Below are positions 30,667 through 30,765 of a DNA stretch of 30,765 nt, piece after piece. The stretch spans positions 1-30,765 of the forward strand of contig JAQWRO010000099.1 in assembly GCA_029243665.1 (NCBI GenBank), given 5' to 3'. Source of the DNA: Gammaproteobacteria bacterium. GTDB taxonomy: Bacteria > Pseudomonadota > Gammaproteobacteria > Comchoanobacterales > Comchoanobacteraceae. Below the pieces are notes generated by a model. That model searched no databases. It was not told the origin of the DNA and saw nothing but the letters and a program-made list of their open reading frames with translations. Numbering within the stretch: the stretch's first letter is position 1; every line of letters starts with the position of its first letter. The position numbers were made by a program, and so were the translations under genes.

Positions 30667-30765
30667 ATGTCAATAAATACGAAGGATATTGCTAAGCTAA
30701 GAAAAATGACTAACGTTGGTTTGCTCGAATGTAAAAAAGCACTCGAAAAGGCCGGTGGTGACATT
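30667..30765 (+). CDS. tsf: Elongation factor Ts, N-terminal part (cut by window end)
   Basis: The last 99 bases encode 33 residues, MSINTKDIAKLRKMTNVGLL then ECKKALEKAGGDI, which match the N-terminal UBA-like domain of EF-Ts (usually LRERTGAGMMDCKKAL...NGD). EF-Ts recharges EF-Tu with GTP. AGAGG at 30657-30661 is a well-placed ribosome site. The gene continues past the window, so length and the rest of the domains cannot be judged. Confidence 0.92.
   Translation, partial: MSINTKDIAKLRKMTNVGLLECKKALEKAGGDI

Noticed and set aside
30369..30764. Ala-rich minus-strand frame opposite rpsB tail and tsf
   Set aside because: It is the antisense of the Lys/Ala repeat codons and of tsf; low-complexity antisense frames are a known artefact of such repeats.

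Overview
This is a 30.8 kb, AT-rich chromosomal segment from a gammaproteobacterium. The evidence is an RfaH-type antiterminator, TrkA, CcmH, and the rpsB-tsf gene pair with gammaproteobacterial RpsB wording. The low GC, many weak Shine-Dalgarno sites and a duplicated flippase family suggest a Legionellales-like or host- or water-associated lineage, but I cannot name a genus. No phage, insertion sequence or CRISPR array is visible.

Positions 1-11860 (all + strand except one small gene) are a surface-polysaccharide (capsule or O-antigen) locus. It holds an RmlC-type sugar epimerase, a GT2 glycosyltransferase, UDP-glucose dehydrogenase, glucose-6-phosphate isomerase, CMP-Kdo synthetase, a PglC-sized phosphoglycosyl transferase that would start glycan assembly, ManC, GalU and a YdcF/ElyC-like membrane protein. 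Together these can make UDP-glucose, UDP-glucuronate, GDP-mannose and CMP-Kdo; the mutases (PGM/PMM), polymerase and export genes must lie elsewhere. Inside the locus is a three-gene cassette (5926-8151) with its own near-consensus promoter. It encodes a 71-residue protein that looks like the H-NS oligomerisation half without the DNA-binding half, followed by a translationally coupled E1-alpha/E1-beta pair of a thiamine-diphosphate 2-oxoacid dehydrogenase. No E2 or E3 partner is visible. Such orphan E1 pairs in sugar clusters are known to attach two-carbon branches to sugars.

Positions 11871-14650 hold, on the minus strand, rfaH (with a perfect palindrome over its likely promoter), a 499 bp gene-free stretch, tRNA-Thr(TGT) on the plus strand, and an operon of an ELM1-like protein with a stand-alone Hpt phosphotransfer protein. 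Positions 14744-17349 hold a convergent quinone-oxidoreductase-like gene and an ABC exporter.

Positions 15703-29573 are one long minus-strand run: ccmH, five tandem paralogous Wzx/MOP-type flippases, trkA, argS, an archaeal/eukaryal-type proS, and the ABC exporter. A copy of the 3' end of ccmH sits between two of the flippases, marking a duplication. The window ends with rpsB (with a long Lys/Ala-rich tail) and the start of tsf on the plus strand.

The main points of interest are the H-NS-like mini-protein plus orphan E1 cassette, the five-flippase array with its duplicated ccmH tail, the archaeal-type prolyl-tRNA synthetase, and the histone-like tail on ribosomal protein S2.
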